From DASVXQ01 sp036392615 (GTDB lineage: Bacteria > Actinomycetota > CALGFH01): DNA of 11,372 bases. Made by a program: the position numbers and the translations under genes. Below the pieces are notes generated by a model. It saw only the letters and a program-made list of their open reading frames with translations. It made no database searches and had not been told where the DNA came from. This document shows positions 1-6,218 of this stretch, piece by piece; position 1 is the stretch's first letter, and every line of letters starts with the position of its first letter. Location: positions 1 through 11,372 of the forward strand of contig DASVXQ010000503.1 of assembly GCA_036392615.1 (NCBI GenBank). Reading direction: 5' to 3'.

Positions 1-1
1 C

Positions 2-517
2 GACAACGCGTCCGGCGGCGCGCTGGCGGCGCTCGCGTGGCTGCGTGGCCGCTGGGCCGCCTGGGGGATCGCCGCGGTGGCGGCGGCCGTCCTCGGGGTG
101 GTCGCGGCGCTCACCATCGGCGGCCCGGTGAGCGGCTCGCCCGACTGCCCGAGCGCGCTGTCGTGCCTGCCGTCGACCACGCTGGCCGCCAACGGGCGCG
201 ACACCCTGCCACCCGGCCCGCCGCCGACCGACGCCGCCGGCAACCTGGTGCCGACCTCGTCGCTGGCGGGTGGCGGCTTCGTCCCGGCCCCCGGGTTCAC
301 GGTCGCCCCGGCCACCGCGCAGACCACCACCACCGGTCCCGACGGGCGCGTCCCGACCACCACCCGCGGCACCGCCACCACCGCCCGGCCGCCCAAGACC
401 ACCAAGCCGCCCGGCTCGACCGCGCCGCCGACCACCGCGGGGCCGACGACGACCGATGCGCCGACCACTACGGAGGAGCCGACGACGAGCAGTTCGTCGG
501 TCACCACCGGCCCGTAG
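2..517 (+). CDS. Membrane-anchored protein with Thr/Pro-rich extracytoplasmic tail (5' partial)
   Basis: The frame is open from the window edge to the TAG at 515-517, so the N-terminus lies outside the window. The visible 171 residues begin with a short stretch, then one hydrophobic Ala/Val/Leu helix (visible residues about 18-41), then an outside segment containing two Cys (DCPSALSC). After that comes a low-complexity tail dominated by Thr, Pro and Ser (TTTTGP, PPTTAGPTTTDAPTTTEEP). This layout fits a single-pass protein with a cytoplasmic N-terminal domain and a mucin-like extracellular stalk, but the domain that would name it is not here. A GTG at 77 could start a shorter form, but it would cut into the membrane helix, so a partial gene is more likely. 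The Thr codons are nearly all ACC or ACG, matching the high-GC genome. I assign no function. Confidence 0.7.
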   Translation, partial: DNASGGALAALAWLRGRWAAWGIAAVAAAVLGVVAALTIGGPVSGSPDCPSALSCLPSTTLAANGRDTLPPGPPPTDAAGNLVPTSSLAGGGFVPAPGFTVAPATAQTTTTGPDGRVPTTTRGTATTARPPKTTKPPGSTAPPTTAGPTTTDAPTTTEEPTTSSSSVTTGP

Positions 518-562
518 CCGCAGGCCGCCGCATCCTCGGCCGGACGGGTCCCGAAACGAATC

Positions 563-619
563 CGTGACCGTTCGTGACCGGACCGTGTCGGTCGGCCCCT
601 GATCTCGTGACCTTCGTGC
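563..619 (+). promoter_or_regulatory. Direct repeats CGTGACC upstream of the small basic protein
   Basis: The heptamer CGTGACC occurs at 563-569, 573-579 and 606-612. The first two copies are 10 bp apart and the third is 33 bp further on, so all lie roughly on one face of the helix. The copy at 606 is followed by TTCGTG, echoing the GTTCGTG that links the first two. The block lies between the stop of the Thr-rich gene and the ATG at 669. Repeated short sites just ahead of a gene suggest a protein-binding array or part of a promoter. I do not recognise the factor and see no convincing -35/-10 pair. Confidence 0.3.
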
Positions 620-668
620 CCCATGCTGGCTCCAGCGTCACGACGGAGCCGAGCTGAGGGGGCACCTC

Positions 669-797
669 ATGAGAAGCATCAACCCGATCGCCTGGTGGCG
701 GCGGCGCGCGCAGCGCGACTCGCGGAACGCGTTCGGCGCGGCCGAGGAGGAGCTCTACGCGCTGCTGGACGAGGCGTCGAAGGTCTCGGCGGCCTGA
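669..797 (+). CDS. Small basic/acidic protein of unknown function (42 aa)
   Basis: This short ORF encodes 42 residues starting MRSINPIAWWRRRAQ and ending DEASKVSAA. A clear Shine-Dalgarno (GAGGGGG) sits a few bases before the ATG, and a perfect palindromic terminator candidate starts 22 bases after the stop. Both support a real gene. The N-terminal half has two Trp and a strongly basic patch (WWRRR, QRDSR). The second half is an acidic, probably helical segment (AAEEELYALLDEAS). Actinobacteria encode many short proteins with this kind of basic start and an EEL/aL helix, but I cannot name the family with confidence. The translation signals make the call; the function is unknown. Confidence 0.6.
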   Translation: MRSINPIAWWRRRAQRDSRNAFGAAEEELYALLDEASKVSAA

Positions 798-818
798 CTG
801 GCGCAAGTGGCGCCTCCC

Positions 819-850
819 GAGCGCCCCGGGGTCGCGACCCCGGGGCGCTC
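819..850. terminator. Perfect 32-bp palindrome, probable bidirectional terminator
   Basis: Every base from 819 to 850 pairs with its mirror position (centre between 834 and 835; arms GAGCGCCCCGGGG and its complement). The RNA would form a very stable GC stem. It lies between two convergent genes: 22 bases after the small protein stop at 797 and 14 bases before the epoxide hydrolase stop at 865. There is no T-tract on either side, as is common for actinobacterial hairpin terminators. Position and symmetry suit termination from both strands; a protein-binding palindrome is the alternative. Confidence 0.7.
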
Positions 851-864
851 CTCCCTGTCCGCGC

Positions 865-2049
865 TCAGCGCAGTCCGCGGAAGAACTCCCGCAGGTCGCC
901 GACGAGCAGGTCCGGTACCTCCATCGCGGGGAAGTGGCCGCCCCGCTCGAACTCGGACCAGTGCGCCATCCGGTGCTCCGGGTCCATCACCCGCCGCAGC
1001 AGGTCGTCGCCGCCGAACAGCGCCAGCCCCTGCGGCGCCGGAGGCCTGGAGGGCGGCGCGCCCCAGTCCGGCCCTGAGTGGGCGCCCTCGTAGATGAAGC
1101 GGGCGGCGGACGCCCCGCTGCGGGTGAACCAGTACAGGCTCACGTTGGTCAGCAGCTGGTCGCGGTCGACCGCGTCCTCCGGCAGCTCGGCGGCGTCGTC
1201 GGTCCACTCCTTGAACTTCTCGACGATCCAGGCGAGCTGGCCGGCCGGCGAGTCGGTCAGCGCGTAGGCGAGCGTCTGCGGCCGGGTCGCCTGGATGTCC
1301 AGGTACGCCTTGGCGTCGGCCCACAGCCGCTGGCGCTCCTGGAGGCGAGCCCGGTCCCCGTCCGAGAGGTCGTCCGGCACCGGGAAGTACACCCCGGCCA
1401 GCGCCACGCCGCGGGCGTCGCTGGTGGTGTGCGTGCCGACCACCCGGTCGGGCCGGGTGGCGCCGAGCAGCCCGCTGACGCCGGCGCCAATGTCGCCGCC
1501 ATGGGCGCCGTAGCGCCGGTAGCCGAGCCGCTCCATCAGCTCGGCGAAGGCGGCGGTGGTGCGGGCGACCTCCCAGCCCGGCTGCTCGACCGGGGTGGAC
1601 AGCCCGAAGCCCGGCAGTGACGGCGCCACCAGGTGGAAGGCGTCCGCCGGATCGCCCCCGTGGGCGCGCGGGTCGGTGAGCGGCCCGGCGATGCGGCTGA
1701 ACTCCACCACCGTGCTGGGGTAGCCGTGGGTCACCAGCAGCGGCAGCGCGTCCGGCTCCGGTGAGCGCACGTGCAGGAAGTGGATGCGCTGGCCGTCGAT
1801 GGTGGTGGTGTACTGCGGCAGCCGGTTCAGCTCCGCCTCCTGCGCGCGCCAGTCGTAGCCGTCGCGCCACCAGCCGGCCAGTGCCTTGAGGTAGGCCAGC
1901 GGCACGCCACGGCTCCAGCCGCCGCCGGGCAGCTCGTCGGGCCAGCGCGTGCGCGCCAGCCGGTCGCGCAGGTCGTCCAGGTCGGCGTCTGGCACGGCGA
2001 TCCGGAACGGCTGGATGCCGGCGCGCTCGCCGGTGGTGGTCTCGGTCAT
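865..2049 (-). CDS. Epoxide hydrolase, EHN-type alpha/beta hydrolase
   Basis: This 394-residue protein has the layout of the microsomal/juvenile-hormone-type epoxide hydrolases. An N-terminal EHN region (about residues 11-120, FRIAVPDADLDDLRDRLARTRWP) comes before the alpha/beta-hydrolase fold. The oxyanion-hole motif HGYP is at 108-111. The nucleophile is the Asp of HGGDIG (D186). The catalytic His is in ERGGHFPAME (H372), and an acid near D348/D349 follows the FGGDD strand. A lid Tyr probably comes from SLYWFT (Y306). The enzyme would open epoxides to diols through an Asp-ester intermediate in the cytoplasm; no signal peptide is seen. The substrate cannot be read from sequence. The ATG at 2047-2049 has an AGGAG sequence six bases upstream and starts just before the family N-terminus. 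The gene is divergent from the WYL regulator, which probably controls it. Length is normal and there is no sign of damage. Confidence 0.93.
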   Translation of the reverse strand: MTETTTGERAGIQPFRIAVPDADLDDLRDRLARTRWPDELPGGGWSRGVPLAYLKALAGWWRDGYDWRAQEAELNRLPQYTTTIDGQRIHFLHVRSPEPDALPLLVTHGYPSTVVEFSRIAGPLTDPRAHGGDPADAFHLVAPSLPGFGLSTPVEQPGWEVARTTAAFAELMERLGYRRYGAHGGDIGAGVSGLLGATRPDRVVGTHTTSDARGVALAGVYFPVPDDLSDGDRARLQERQRLWADAKAYLDIQATRPQTLAYALTDSPAGQLAWIVEKFKEWTDDAAELPEDAVDRDQLLTNVSLYWFTRSGASAARFIYEGAHSGPDWGAPPSRPPAPQGLALFGGDDLLRRVMDPEHRMAHWSEFERGGHFPAMEVPDLLVGDLREFFRGLR

Positions 2050-2087
2050 GGTCGGCTCCTCTCCTGTCGGCGGACCGGTCGGCGGCG

Positions 2088-2121
2088 AGTATGGCAACCG
2101 TTGCGGAATGGATCGTTCCGC
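2088..2121. promoter_or_regulatory. Overlapping inverted repeats in the hydrolase/WYL divergent region (candidate operator)
   Basis: Two inverted repeats share bases in the 93-bp region between the divergent starts: GCAAC-C-GTTGC at 2094-2104 and GCGGAA-N7-TTCCGC at 2103-2121. The first abuts CATACT (minus strand, 2093-2088), a plausible -10 for the epoxide hydrolase. Regulators of this HTH/WYL type commonly bind such symmetric sites near their own gene. Binding itself is inferred. Confidence 0.45.
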
Positions 2122-2130
2122 GATGGCGGA

Positions 2131-2136
2131 TAGACT
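2131..2136 (+). promoter_or_regulatory. Candidate -10 element for a leaderless WYL regulator transcript
   Basis: TAGACT ends seven bases before the ATG at 2143, and no Shine-Dalgarno is visible in that gap. This spacing would place the transcription start at or next to the ATG, as in the leaderless mRNAs that are common in Actinomycetota. No good -35 is seen at 17-18 bp, so the element could depend on an activator. It overlaps nothing else. Confidence 0.35.
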
Positions 2137-2142
2137 TCGGCC

Positions 2143-3096
2143 ATGACGTTGCGGACCTCGGCGCGGCTGCTGCGCCTGCTGTCGCTGCTCCAGGCGCGGG
2201 CCGGCTGCACCGGCCCGGAGCTGGCCGAGCGGCTCGGGGTGACCACCCGGACGGTGCGCCACGACGTGGAGCGGCTGCGCGATCTCGGCTACCCGGTGCA
2301 CGCCACGCCCGGGGTGGCGGGCGGCTACCGGCTCGGCGCCGGCGCCGCCCTGCCGCCGCTGCTGCTGGACGACGACGAGGCCGTGGCCGTGGCGGTCGGC
2401 CTGCGCGCCGCCGCCGGCGGCGGGGTACGCGGCATCGAGGAGAGCTCGCTGCGCGCGCTGGTCAAGCTCGAGCAGGTGCTGCCGTCGCGTCTGCGCCACC
2501 GGCTGGCGGCCATGCTGGCCGCGACCGTGGAGGTGCCCGCCACCGGCCCGACAGTCGACGCCGAGGTGCTGGCGGCGATCGCCGCGGCCTGCCGCGACCA
2601 CCAGCGGCTGCGCTTCGATTACCGCGACCACGACGGCTCGGCCAGCCTGCGCACGGTCGAGCCGCACCGCCTGGTTCACGACCGGCGCCGCTGGTACCTG
2701 GTCGCCTGGGATACCGACCGCGGCGACTGGCGCACCTTCCGCGCCGACCGGGTCGCGCCCCGCGTCCCCACCGGCCCGCGCTTCACCCCCCGCGAGCCGC
2801 CCGGCGGCGACGCGGCCGGCTACCTGCTGCGCGGCGTCGGCCAGGCCACCTGGCGCTTCCGCGCGCGGGTCACGGTGCACGCGCCGGCCACCGTGATCGC
2901 CGGGCGGCTCCCCGCCGCCGTGGACGTCCAGCCACTCGACCGGCACCGCTGCGTGATCGAGGCCGGCTCCGACTCGCCCCAGATGCTGGCCCTCTACCTG
3001 GGCATGCTGGAGGCGGACTTCGAGGTCCACCAGCCCCCCGAGCTGGTCGAGCAGCTCCGCGTGCTGGCCGAGCGCTACCGCCGGGCCGTCTCATGA
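2143..3096 (+). CDS. HTH/WYL-domain transcriptional regulator (YafY/PafC type)
   Basis: This 317-residue regulator has three parts. Residues about 7-60 form a winged helix-turn-helix of the HTH_11/DeoR-like kind, with the recognition helix in TTRTVRHDVERLRDLG (34-49) and the GGYRLG wing after it. Residues about 140-210 form the WYL domain, with the diagnostic WYL at 184-186 followed by WRTFRADRV. Residues about 235-315 form the C-terminal WCX region. WYL domains sense ligands, often nucleic-acid or nucleotide related; the effector here is unknown. Length is typical. The gene diverges from the epoxide hydrolase across a 93-bp region with inverted repeats, so it probably regulates that gene and itself. 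The ATG at 2143 lacks a Shine-Dalgarno and may be leaderless. The carbamoyltransferase downstream on the same strand begins 93 bases after the stop, so co-transcription is possible but not shown. Confidence 0.92.
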   Translation: MTLRTSARLLRLLSLLQARAGCTGPELAERLGVTTRTVRHDVERLRDLGYPVHATPGVAGGYRLGAGAALPPLLLDDDEAVAVAVGLRAAAGGGVRGIEESSLRALVKLEQVLPSRLRHRLAAMLAATVEVPATGPTVDAEVLAAIAAACRDHQRLRFDYRDHDGSASLRTVEPHRLVHDRRRWYLVAWDTDRGDWRTFRADRVAPRVPTGPRFTPREPPGGDAAGYLLRGVGQATWRFRARVTVHAPATVIAGRLPAAVDVQPLDRHRCVIEAGSDSPQMLALYLGMLEADFEVHQPPELVEQLRVLAERYRRAVS

Positions 3097-3189
3097 GGCG
3101 CCGCTTCCCGGACGAACGGCCGCTGGAGTGGTAGAACTCGTCGGGTTGGGCCGGAACGGGGGAATACCGTCGGGCGAGGGGGTGGAGGC

Positions 3190-4869
3190 GTGCGGGACAT
3201 CCTCGGCGTCAACTGCTTCAGCCATGACACCGCCGCGTGCCTGCTGCGCGAGGGCCGCATCGTGGCCTTCGCCGAGGAGGAGCGCTTCAACCGGGAGCGG
3301 CACACCAAGCGCTTCCCGGACACCGCCATCGCCTGGTGCCTCGAGCAGGGCGGCGTCGGGCTGAACGACGTCGACGCGGTGGCCTTCGCGCACCGGCCGG
3401 GGCTCGACTTCGCCCGCGGCGCGCTGGACGCGCTGCGCCGCGCCGCCCCCAAGCGGCTCGCCGTGCAGGCCGCGACCGACGCCAACCTGGCCCGCAAGGA
3501 GCTGGCCTTCCGGCGGCGCTGGGGCTTCCGCGGCAGGATCGTCCACGTCGGCCACCACGACGCCCACGCCGCCGCCGCGTTCTACCCCAGCCCCTTCGGC
3601 GAGGCGGCCGTGCTGACCCTGGACCGCGGCGGGGACTTTCTGTCGACCACCATGCAGCACGGCCAGGGCACCCGGCTGCGCGAGCTCGCCGCGGTGCGCA
3701 ACCCCGCCTCGCTCGGGGAGGTCTACAGCGCGTTCACCTGGTACCTGGGCTTCCTGCCCAACGCCGACGAGGGCAAGGTGATGGGCCTGGCCCCCTACGG
3801 CGAGGACAAGCTGGTCCCCGAGCTGGCCGACATGGTGCGCCACACCCCGGACGGCGCCTTCCGGGTGAACTTCGACTGGTTCGGCTACCAGCGCCAGTCC
3901 GGCTGGTTCTCGCGGCGCTTCGGCGACCGCTTCGGCCCGCCCCGCAGGCCCGAGAGCGAGCTGACCGAGCTGCACCAGAACCTCGCCTACGCCGTGCAGG
4001 ACGTGATCGAGGAGGCGGCGCTGCACGTGGCCCGCCGGCTGCGGCAGCGCACCGGCTCGCGCAACCTGTGCCTGGGCGGGGGTGTGGCGCTCAACTCGGT
4101 GATGAACGCCCGCCTGCTGCGAGAGGCCGGCTTCGAGCACGTCTTCGTGCAGCCGGCCGCCTCCGACGCCGGCAACGCGCTCGGCGCCGCGCTGTGGCTG
4201 TGGCACCAGCGGCTGGGCAACCCTCGCGAGGAGGCCATGGAGCACGCCTTCTGGGGGCCGGAGTTCACCCCGCGGGCCTGCGAGGAGGCCCTGGAGCGCC
4301 GCGGCCTGCGCGCCGAGCAGGTCCACGACGCGCCCGCCCAGGCCGCCACCCTGCTGGCCGAGTCCCGGATCGTCGGCTGGTTCCAGGGCCGCGCCGAGGT
4401 GGGCCCGCGGGCGCTCGGCAACCGCTCGATCCTCGCCGACCCGCGCCGCGCCGGCATGAAGGACGTGGTCAACGCGCGCGTCAAGCGCCGCGAGGCGTTC
4501 CGGCCGTTCGCCCCCAGCGTGCTGCACGAGCGCGGCACGCACTGGTTCGAGGACTACTACCCGAACCCGTTCATGCTGCTGGTGCTGCCGGTGCGCCCCG
4601 AGCGGCGCCAGCTGATCCCAGCGGTCACCCACGTGGATGGCAGCGCCCGCCTGCAGACCGTCACCCTGGGCTTCAACCGGCGCTTCCACCGGCTGCTCGT
4701 CGAGTTCGAGCGGCGAACGGGCGTGCCGGTGGTGCTCAACACCAGCTTCAACCTGCGCGGCGAGCCGATCGTGCTGACGCCCGACGAGGCGGTCCACGAC
4801 TTCCTCGCCAGCGACATGGACGCGCTGTTCCTGGGCGACCTGCTGGTCCGCAAGCCCCGCCGGCGCTAG
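3190..4869 (+). CDS. O-carbamoyltransferase, NodU/CmcH/TobZ family
   Basis: This 559-residue protein is full length for the family. The N-terminal Kae1-like domain carries ILGVNCFSHD (start), EEERFNR, the metal-binding HxxxH in GHHDAHAA (H122, H126), SLGEVYSAFTWYLGF, EGKVMGLAPYG, CLGGGVALNS and the probable third metal ligand D326 in ASDAGNALGAA. The C-terminal domain (from about 385) carries GWFQGRAEVGPRALGNRSI, KRREAFRPFAPS, HVDGSARLQTV and TGVPVVLNTSFNLRGEP. In the family, carbamoyl phosphate and ATP give carbamoyl-adenylate, and the carbamoyl group then passes to a hydroxyl of a sugar or natural product. The usual DGxGEW loop reads DRGGDF here (145-150). The GTG start has GAGGGGG seven bases upstream and begins exactly at the family N-terminus. 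No glycosyltransferase, PKS or NRPS gene is nearby, so the acceptor is unknown. Confidence 0.93.
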   Translation: MRDILGVNCFSHDTAACLLREGRIVAFAEEERFNRERHTKRFPDTAIAWCLEQGGVGLNDVDAVAFAHRPGLDFARGALDALRRAAPKRLAVQAATDANLARKELAFRRRWGFRGRIVHVGHHDAHAAAAFYPSPFGEAAVLTLDRGGDFLSTTMQHGQGTRLRELAAVRNPASLGEVYSAFTWYLGFLPNADEGKVMGLAPYGEDKLVPELADMVRHTPDGAFRVNFDWFGYQRQSGWFSRRFGDRFGPPRRPESELTELHQNLAYAVQDVIEEAALHVARRLRQRTGSRNLCLGGGVALNSVMNARLLREAGFEHVFVQPAASDAGNALGAALWLWHQRLGNPREEAMEHAFWGPEFTPRACEEALERRGLRAEQVHDAPAQAATLLAESRIVGWFQGRAEVGPRALGNRSILADPRRAGMKDVVNARVKRREAFRPFAPSVLHERGTHWFEDYYPNPFMLLVLPVRPERRQLIPAVTHVDGSARLQTVTLGFNRRFHRLLVEFERRTGVPVVLNTSFNLRGEPIVLTPDEAVHDFLASDMDALFLGDLLVRKPRRR

Positions 4870-4896
4870 GGTCCGTTTCAGAGTCAGCGCCATTCG

Positions 4897-5502
4897 GTGA
4901 TCGCCACCCCGGCCTTCTACGCCGACGTCATGGCCCGCCTGGCCGGCTGCCAGCTCATCGTCGCCGAGGCCGGTCGGGGAGGCAGGCCGCCCGCAGCTTG
5001 GCAGGCGCTCACCCTGGTGTACCGGCTGTCAGGCCGCGCCCGCCGGTGGGGCCTGGTCACCCAGCGGCTCACGCTCACCGAGCTGGGCGTGCCCGTCGTG
5101 CGCCCGGACATGGACGCCGACCAGTTCCGCCGCGGCTGGCGGCGCCTGCCGGCCCTGGAGCGACTGGGCGCATGGGTCATGGCGCCCGCCTACGGGGTCG
5201 GCCTGCTGGTGTCTGGCTCCCGACAGTTTCTGGCGCGCCGCCTGGGGTCGACCGAGGACCTGCCGACCCGTGAGGAGGAGCTGGGGTACGGCCGCTTCGA
5301 CGCGCTCAAGGAGCTGCTCATCGACGACCGGGACGCCCTGCTGGTCCGGGCCCTGGACGGCATCTACCAGCAGCGGTCCGGGGAGCCCATCAGCGTGGCC
5401 GTCGTCTATGGCGCCGGCCACATGCCAGCGGTCGTCCGCCACCTCGCCCGCTACGGCTACCACGCCGGCGGTGCAGAATGGCTGACGGTGTTCAGGTACT
5501 GA
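4897..5502 (+). CDS. TraB/GumN-like protein, probably N-terminally truncated
   Basis: The 201-residue reading ends with VAVVYGAGHMPAVVRHLARYGY (GAGH at 172-175), the C-terminal GxxH motif of the TraB/PrgY/GumN/Tiki superfamily. It is preceded by the usual Arg-containing helix (DDRDALLVRALDGIY, R145). IVAEAG (E24) matches the early conserved Glu. Superfamily members should also have a GTxH strand ahead of a segment like PAFYADVMARL, and none is present. The frame is open only back to the carbamoyltransferase TAG, and the nine intervening codons contain no start. The GTG at 4897 has no clear Shine-Dalgarno; an ATG at 4930 is an alternative. So the 5' end looks lost, and the product may be inactive as a metalloprotease-like enzyme. 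A middle hydrophobic stretch (about 90-106) may touch membrane. The family assignment rests on motifs only. Confidence 0.55.
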   Translation: MIATPAFYADVMARLAGCQLIVAEAGRGGRPPAAWQALTLVYRLSGRARRWGLVTQRLTLTELGVPVVRPDMDADQFRRGWRRLPALERLGAWVMAPAYGVGLLVSGSRQFLARRLGSTEDLPTREEELGYGRFDALKELLIDDRDALLVRALDGIYQQRSGEPISVAVVYGAGHMPAVVRHLARYGYHAGGAEWLTVFRY

Positions 5503-5503
5503 C

Positions 5504-5537
5504 GGGCAATCAGCCCTGGACGCCAGACCCGGGCGTC
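5504..5537 (+). terminator. Two small hairpins after the TraB-like gene (possible terminator)
   Basis: GGGC-AATCA-GCCC (5504-5516) begins right after the stop, and GACGCC-N7-GGCGTC (5519-5537) follows. Both stems are short and no T-run follows. Position fits transcription termination after the TraB-like ORF, but such stems arise easily in GC-rich DNA. Confidence 0.3.
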
Positions 5538-5707
5538 GTCGCTGCTTCGAGCCGGCCCAAGGCCGACTGAGAAGCTGCACCGCGAGGGTGCGCCGCCAGT
5601 GGTTGCGCCTGAGCCGGGCGCTCCACGGTGTCGGGGGGTGTCGCGCCCGCTCGGTAAGGTCGGTCGAGCAGCGCCGATTTGGATACCGACCCATCTTGGA
5701 GCACGCC

Positions 5708-6103
5708 GTGTCCACCATGAACGGCCCCGGTGAAGAGCGCCTCGACCAACCGTTCACCCAGCTCGTCGTCCAGTTTCCGATCCGGGGACACGGGACCGTC
5801 GAGGATCTGGACTTCCGTCACCAACTTGAGGCCCTGCTGGACCAGGCGCTCCGTGGCGCTGGGCTCGGCTGGGTTGACGGCGGTGACATCGGCAGCGGGA
5901 CGATCAACATCTTTGCGATCGTGGAACCAGACGCATGGGAGCAGGCCTGGGCTGTCATCCGGACCGAGTTGGCGCGTCAGGAGGTCCTGCATCGCGCGGT
6001 CGTAGCCCGCGATGCCCGCGGCGACGACGGCGACGAATGGCCCGTGGTCATCTGGCCGGAAGACCACGAACACGAGTTTCGCTACCTTGACGAAGCTTAC
6101 TAG
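5708..6103 (+). CDS. Conserved-looking acidic hypothetical protein (131 aa)
   Basis: I chose the GTG at 5708 because GGAG lies six bases upstream. Longer readings back to 5588 add an Arg-rich, unlikely N-terminus; an ATG at 5717 is also possible. The protein is acidic and has an alternating strand/helix pattern: TQLVVQFPI (strand), LDFRHQLEALLDQALRGAG (helix), then WVDGGDIGSGTINIFAIV, a helix with EQAWAVIRTEL, and a final strand PVVIWPEDHEHEF. The G-S-G-T-I-N-I-F strand followed by an AW helix resembles small uncharacterised actinobacterial proteins with a ferredoxin-like fold, but I cannot name a family. There is no signal peptide or membrane segment. Codon use stands out: GAA, CAA, TTT, GGA, CGT and CTT appear, which neighbours avoid, and my count over 5701-5940 gives about 65% GC. 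That suggests acquisition from elsewhere. Confidence 0.6.
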   Translation: MSTMNGPGEERLDQPFTQLVVQFPIRGHGTVEDLDFRHQLEALLDQALRGAGLGWVDGGDIGSGTINIFAIVEPDAWEQAWAVIRTELARQEVLHRAVVARDARGDDGDEWPVVIWPEDHEHEFRYLDEAY

Positions 6104-6118
6104 GTCGTGCCCGCACCC

Positions 6119-6218
6119 TCAGTCCAGCCACAGCAGCACGATCGCAGCGATGGTGACCATCGTGCGGCCTGCCCCGACCTTCGACCCGAAGGTGCAGCTT
6201 GGTGGAGTCCCCGCCACG
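6119..6218 (-). pseudogene. Frameshifted scrap of an IS5-family transposase
   Basis: On the minus strand, 6218-6165 reads RGGDSTKLHLRVEGRGRP. This closely matches the RGGxSTKxHLxxxGxGRP signature just ahead of the second catalytic region in IS5-type DDE transposases. After GRGRP the expected continuation (MTxxxTxGQ) appears only in another frame, as TMVTIAAIVLLWLD, followed at once by a stop at 6119. So there is a frameshift and then truncation. I could not trace the N-terminal half or the rest of the DDE domain in 6219-6600 in any frame. The match is short, but the residue order is distinctive. It is dead and marks a past insertion. Confidence 0.5.

Noticed and set aside
865..3030. A very long minus-strand open frame continuing upstream of the epoxide hydrolase through the WYL gene
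   Set aside because: The part before the ATG at 2049 is antisense of the regulator, has no domain motifs and is typical of open frames in GC-rich DNA. The ribosome site and family N-terminus fix the start at 2049.
3093..3134. A 13-residue ORF (MRRRFPDERPLEW) whose ATGA overlaps the WYL stop
   Set aside because: Too short, with no supporting conservation or structure that I can see. Possibly a chance coupling.
3140..3189. Promoter for the carbamoyltransferase (GAATACC near 3161, GGAAC nearby)
   Set aside because: No -35 at proper spacing, and the GGAAC/CGTC pair is too close together for a normal ECF sigma promoter.
3091..4893. Long antisense frames across the carbamoyltransferase
   Set aside because: Composition is Val/Gly/Ala/Gln-rich with no motifs. 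They mirror the codon bias of the real gene on the plus strand.
5655..5660. TAAGGT as a -10 for the hypothetical gene at 5708
   Set aside because: No matching -35 upstream, so a single hexamer is not enough.
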